Assembly: GCF_029227915.1 (NCBI RefSeq)
Contig: NC_079879.1
Span: forward strand, 17,486,001-17,546,000
Source of the DNA: Hydractinia symbiolongicarpus
Taxonomy: Eukaryota; Cnidaria; Hydrozoa; Anthoathecata; Hydractiniidae
Direction: 5' to 3'
DNA: 60,000 bases
This document shows, piece by piece, positions 55,765 to 60,000 of the stretch (the first letter of the stretch is position 1; each line of letters opens with the position of its first letter). Position numbers and translations under genes: made by a program. Below the pieces are notes generated by a model. That model ran no database searches and was not told where the DNA came from. It saw nothing but the letters and a program-made list of their open reading frames with translations.

Positions 55765-56130
55765 TTACAAGTATTTATACGCCGCAAACCCTAGAATAGT
55801 TAGGGACCCTAAAATGAAGGTGATTTCACCGTCCTGTTGATGTTTGGAAGGTACGTAAAAATCAGACAGTTTTGGAGCTTTATCGATAGTAGTGATATAA
55901 TACTCCCGCATGCTTACATCAAGATCCTTCAAGTTTTCACCGGCTTGCCTCTGCAATTCTCGTTGATGATTATACCAATCGATTTTTGCTTGCTGATCAC
56001 GTCCCATTGCGCTTGCGCAGCTTGTAGCTGTTCTATAGCCTTATCGTGCCTTTTTCGTTCTTCTTGACCATGTCCGGAGAGTTTGCTAAATAGATAGTTA
56101 GAGCCTGAGAAAACTAGAGCGATAGATAAT
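55765..56130 (-). pseudogene. Coiled, C-terminal membrane protein remnant next to the integrase
   Basis: YLFSKLSGHGQEERKRHDKA, then EQLQAAQAQW in one frame, continues after a frameshift as RDQQAKIDWYNHQRELQRQ and ends ITFILGSLTILGFAAYKYL, a single membrane segment. I have an impression of similar small proteins beside this integrase type in cnidarian genomes, as part of an integrase-bearing mobile element (Polinton-like is one possibility). Its function is unknown. Confidence 0.5.
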
Positions 56131-56419
56131 TGCCGGCGAATCGGAATTGAAAAGTGGGGGGCAAATATATGTAGTATCTAAGGAGGCCCCACCGGATGGG
56201 GCCGCCGGCCCAAGAAAATTTTAGAATTTAGGTCTCTGAAATAGCCTTAAATGTGCCCCAATTTTCGAAATTTTTTATCGAATACTAATAAAAAAAACCC
56301 TTAATTCATGCAAAACTTATACTTAATTTCGGTTTAAGGTACCTTGTTTTTTTAGAAAACTTGTGACCTTGTGCTACTCTACCTGGATGCTTCACTTCTT
56401 TTGTAATTATATGCTGTTG
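56131..56419. other. No gene recognised
   Basis: It contains a GC-rich patch, GGATGGGGCCGCCGGCCC, at about 56194, unusual for the window. Confidence 0.4.
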
Positions 56420-56632
<213 letters not shown>

Positions 56633-56707
56633 TCGCTGGGATAATGCAGACATTGCTTGGATAATGACTACTGCTTGGATAACGAAGACTGCTAAATATT
56701 AGTTGGA

Positions 56708-57443
56708 CTAGTCGATAAGGCCCGTGGAAAAATCCACTTAGGCAGGACAATGGAAAAGTAGGTTGTTTTAGATTTTTTGCTGACGTCAGCAGTGCAATTA
56801 CAAAAATAGTTGGCGAAATTTAGTTTATTCGTTGCCTGTACTATGCAGATGTTAAAACGCTGACCAAGAAAATGTATATGATCATATCTTTTTGATAAGC
56901 AGTTAATGAGACATAAGGGTTTTAACATTTTGCTGATGTCAGCAATGGCCAGTCAAACCCCCCAAATTTTTTTTTTAGAAATTTGTATACCTGTTGCCTT
57001 CATTGTATAGGTCTTGAAACGCTTATCAAGAAAATGTATAGGATCGCGTATTTTTGACAAACGGTTGCAGAGATATTAGGATTTGAAGGTTTTTCGATGA
57101 CGTCATCAACCCGTCCATTCCGAAACGGATTCGGGGACCCAGGTTTGGGAAAATTACCCAAATTGGTCCTAGTTGGTCCCTAGTTACCCACGCGGTGAAA
57201 AATCATTGACGTCACCACCTCGTTTCCAAGTTATTTGGCCTCAAAGTTTTAGGTGCACTGTAATGGCTTCATTAATTTAATATAGGATATTGACGTTAAA
57301 GTAGTGTTATTTTCGTCGCGTCGTAACGTCAGAAAATTTAACATATTAGACATGCATTTTTCGGCAACATCAAAGGAAAATGAAGACATCCACTTTGCCT
57401 GTCACAGACACACAGACACACCTAGCGTATTATTATAGTTGGA
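56708..57443 (-). mobile_element. Non-autonomous Helitron M (736 bp), first of a minus-oriented array
   Basis: CTAG at 56708-56711 (followed on the minus strand by T) and the GTGGAAAAATCCAC hairpin mark the 3' end. The 5' end on the minus strand, TCCAACTATAATAATACG, abuts the next CTAG. Subfamily tract CTGTGACAGGCAAAGTGGAT. It is nearly full length and well preserved. Confidence 0.85.
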
Positions 57444-59915
57444 CTAGTCGATTAGGCCCGTGGAAAAATCCACTTAGGCAGAAAAACAATTGAAAAGTTC
57501 TGTCATTTGAATTTTGATGACATCAGCAAATATTTCAGAATATTGAATATGCCTTTTACTATAAAAAATAATCTGAAAATGCATAAAAAGAAAGTATATA
57601 AGTCATAATTTAACAAAAAAGTTCTTAAAATCTAACACAAAATATCAAATGTCAAATCACATGAAATCCTCCCAACAAAACTTCAGACAAAATATGAAAA
57701 ACAACGGCGTGCAAGGTGTAAAATCTAGTTAGTAGAAAGTTACAACATTGACAGTCACAACCCAGACAGTTACGACAACAATAATAATAATGTCAGAAAT
57801 AACACATCTAAAATATGTAGTTATTATGTGATTATGTTGAAAACCTTCAATATTTTAATCTGAATTGTCGAAAAGAAAGGCTTGCAACAGTAAGCACAGA
57901 TCTATGAAATAAGCTCTTTACGCATTTTAAACATTGTCTTTTCCCTAAATGCTTATACAACAATACAACCTGAACAATATCAAAAAGACAAACTTAAACA
58001 AACACAAAACACCTAAAAACAAAAAGTTAAACTTTGAAAAATCATTTATTCGGTTGCATACCATCCTCTCCCGCAAAAATATGCACAAAATGTAAAAATT
58101 AACCGGTTAACAAAACAATTTTTTGTCTAATGATCCGTACTGACTTTACCAAACATTTTAACCTGAAATGTCGAAAAAGCAATGAGCAAGGAGTAAATTT
58201 CAAATCAACAAAAATCATTATTTTGAAAACATTGTATATATATATGGTCCTTCCTTACAAAAGTTTACAATAAATGTAGAACACAAAGGTTTATGAGGAG
58301 CAAATCAAAATATGAACAAAAATCAGTTCAATTGGCATGTTCTGTATTGTCTTCAGCCATAAAATCTTCCACAAAATTGATATGAAACCCATCAAATTCA
58401 ACTCAGAAAAAGCAGTCATTTAAGTGCATACAAAAATACAACTTGTAGAATATCAAATTATTATTTTTAGTATATATAATTGCATATGGTCCTCCCTCAC
58501 AACAGTTAAATTTTTGCACTAAATTTGCAACACAAAATACAAATTCTAAATAATTCCTATGGTTTTCCTCAAAAGTTTAATCAAAATATAAAAGATGAGA
58601 GGTGAACGACAAAATCAAAGTTTGCAGAATTTAATTATTTTGGTATATATATGTCTATTGATATATATATGCCCTTTATAACAATATTTCAATCCAAAAT
58701 GTGAAAAAGAAAAACATTTTGCAACAAAATCAGTTATTCTGATGATATTGCATACACTTTTTCTCCACAAAAGTGTAAAAAAAGAATGGTTGTAGGAAAT
58801 ACTTCTGATTCAACAAAAATCAGTATTTGCATCTTGTACTCATTAAATATTACCCAAAATTTCAAAAAACTGTGATTTGGAACGCATCAAATTTTTAAAT
58901 AGAGAGGGATCAGTCATTTCAGTATGTTGTACAGAGTCCTGCCCGGTAAGAATTTATACAAAATATAAAAAAAAAACACAAGTTTTTTCGGTGTTGTACT
59001 CCCTCAAAAAAGTTGAAACTTTTCTTAATTGAGACAAAATGTCATAAACAAAAACATTTTAGTCAGAACATCTAGAACAACAAAAATCACTACACTTAAG
59101 GTACCAGAATTACTACATGTTAAATAAAAATCGTTTCGTCATATTGCATGTATATAACCGATGTATATAAGTTTAGTTACACAAAATGTGAAAAATACAT
59201 TATTTGCATACACAAATTGTGAAAAATACATTATTTGCTTAAAAACAGTCCATAAACTCTTCTTAAATATTATGTAATACTTTTTTAAAAGTTGTTGTGG
59301 CTTGTTAATTTAAGCTTAAAATGTCAATTAAAATAAGTTACAGTCACATTCTTAGCAAAGACCACTAAGATTAGCTTACATGTAAAAAGCAACATAAAAC
59401 TGAAGCTAACATAAGGTAGCTACAGCAGCTAATAGCTGGTCACTTAAATATAAACTGGAGACTTAGCTAGGTATAAAAAACATGGCTACATATTTATAAA
59501 TTCCTAGCTACCTAGCTAGTTGTTGTTGGTGTGGTTGATGCTAGCTAACAAACATGTCTCGCATCAATAATATCATCAAAACTTTAAAAAACATAAACAA
59601 ACCTTACAGAAACCTTTCTATACTTCATTTATATACCATGCCCCTTTTTAAATGCTTTTGTAAAGATTTATTTTGAAGGCAAGAGAAGACAAATGCTTAA
59701 AAAGGACAGCCATCTTTTTTGCAAACACAATTTCCGTTACTTTGGCTAGGGCTTCATTTAACAAACCACACAAAACTCGCGGCTTTTCAGGACAAAGAAG
59801 ACATATTTTTTTCGGCAACATCAAAGATTTTTTTTCGGCAACATCAAAGGAAAATGAAGACATCCACTTTGCCTGTCACAGACACACAGACACACTTAGC
59901 GTATTATTATATAGA
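57444..59915 (-). mobile_element. Long Helitron N (2472 bp) with unrelated interior
   Basis: The terminal parts are standard: CTAG at 57444-57447, hairpin, then GATGACATCAGCAAA near 57520; the 5' end TCTATATAATAATACGC at 59915 with the CTGTGACAGGCAAAGTGGAT tract. The middle (57540-59815) is unlike the short copies and has no Rep/helicase ORF. It consists of diverged tandem-like units and an end rich in GCTAGC motifs. The same interior occurs at 8480-9770. Confidence 0.8.
57640..59240. repeat. Degenerate repeats inside Helitron N
   Basis: A unit of the form (T)CCTCCCTCACAAAAGTTTA-A...AAAATGT-AAAA recurs near 57668, 58065, 58247, 58489, 58671, 58760, 58940 and 58998. Spacing is roughly 60 to 400 bp and divergence strong. 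Confidence 0.5.
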
Positions 59916-60000
59916 CTAGTCGATAAAGCCCGTGGTAAAATCCACTTAGGCAGGAGGACAATGTAAAAATTGATTATTTTAGACTTTTTGCTGACGTCAG
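59916..60000 (-). mobile_element. Helitron O, 3' end, continues beyond the window
   Basis: CTAG at 59916-59919 follows the 5' TC of N directly. A GTGGTAAAATCCAC hairpin (one stem mismatch) and GCTGACGTCAG at the window edge follow. Confidence 0.85.

Noticed and set aside
59648-59966. Overlapping ORFs on both strands near the right edge
   Set aside because: They lie across the Helitron N 5' end and the N/O junction and repeat family sequence, not protein motifs.

Overview
The window reads as nuclear DNA of an early-branching animal, most likely a cnidarian and perhaps a hydrozoan. The support is AT-rich sequence, animal genes split by GT-AG introns, and a mix of LINE, copia, Penelope-like, Harbinger, pogo, integrase-bearing and Helitron sequences. 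The organism call is inference; the intron and transposon structure is visible directly.

Two host genes can be assembled by splicing. On the plus strand, six exons (6087 to 29534) encode a protein pitchfork homologue (PIFO/CIMAP3), a cilium-base protein. Its GYxLGART block and its C-terminal AYLSLYY block are both present, with a CxxC...CxxC pair between them. Its first exon was not found. On the minus strand, five exons (48907 down to 38821) encode a complete acyl-CoA oxidase of about 641 aa. Every splice phase fits in both genes. A third, partial gene (33728-34573, minus) has the start of a kinase domain and is cut off by a LINE. Three small unrecognised ORFs (29987, 37564, 38086) may or may not be genes.

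Most of the rest is transposon sequence, largely inside introns. Non-autonomous Helitrons with canonical ends (5' TC, 3' hairpin plus CTAG) lie at 1.0-2.0, 4.0, 10.8-16.0, 26.7-28.8, 45.5-46.7 and 56.7-60 kb. They are often joined head to tail with exact CTAG|TC junctions. The last pitchfork intron (10.9 kb) holds a LINE split by copia polyprotein sequence, and a second LINE with CCCH zinc fingers split by three tandem Helitrons. The first acyl-CoA oxidase intron (7.7 kb) holds a pogo transposase remnant, a Penelope-like RT/GIY-YIG element inside inverted repeats, a Harbinger remnant, a 54-bp minisatellite and Helitron pieces.

Further right are a PHD-finger/endonuclease LINE interrupted by a 424-bp insertion with an 11-bp target duplication, a degenerate satellite, a pogo MITE, a decayed integrase with a neighbouring membrane-protein remnant, an ATT microsatellite and a Helitron array running off the end. 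Every transposon ORF examined is broken, so nothing here looks autonomous. No rRNA, tRNA or CRISPR array was recognised. The standout structure is the family of head-to-tail Helitrons carrying repeated TGACGTCA (CRE) palindromes.
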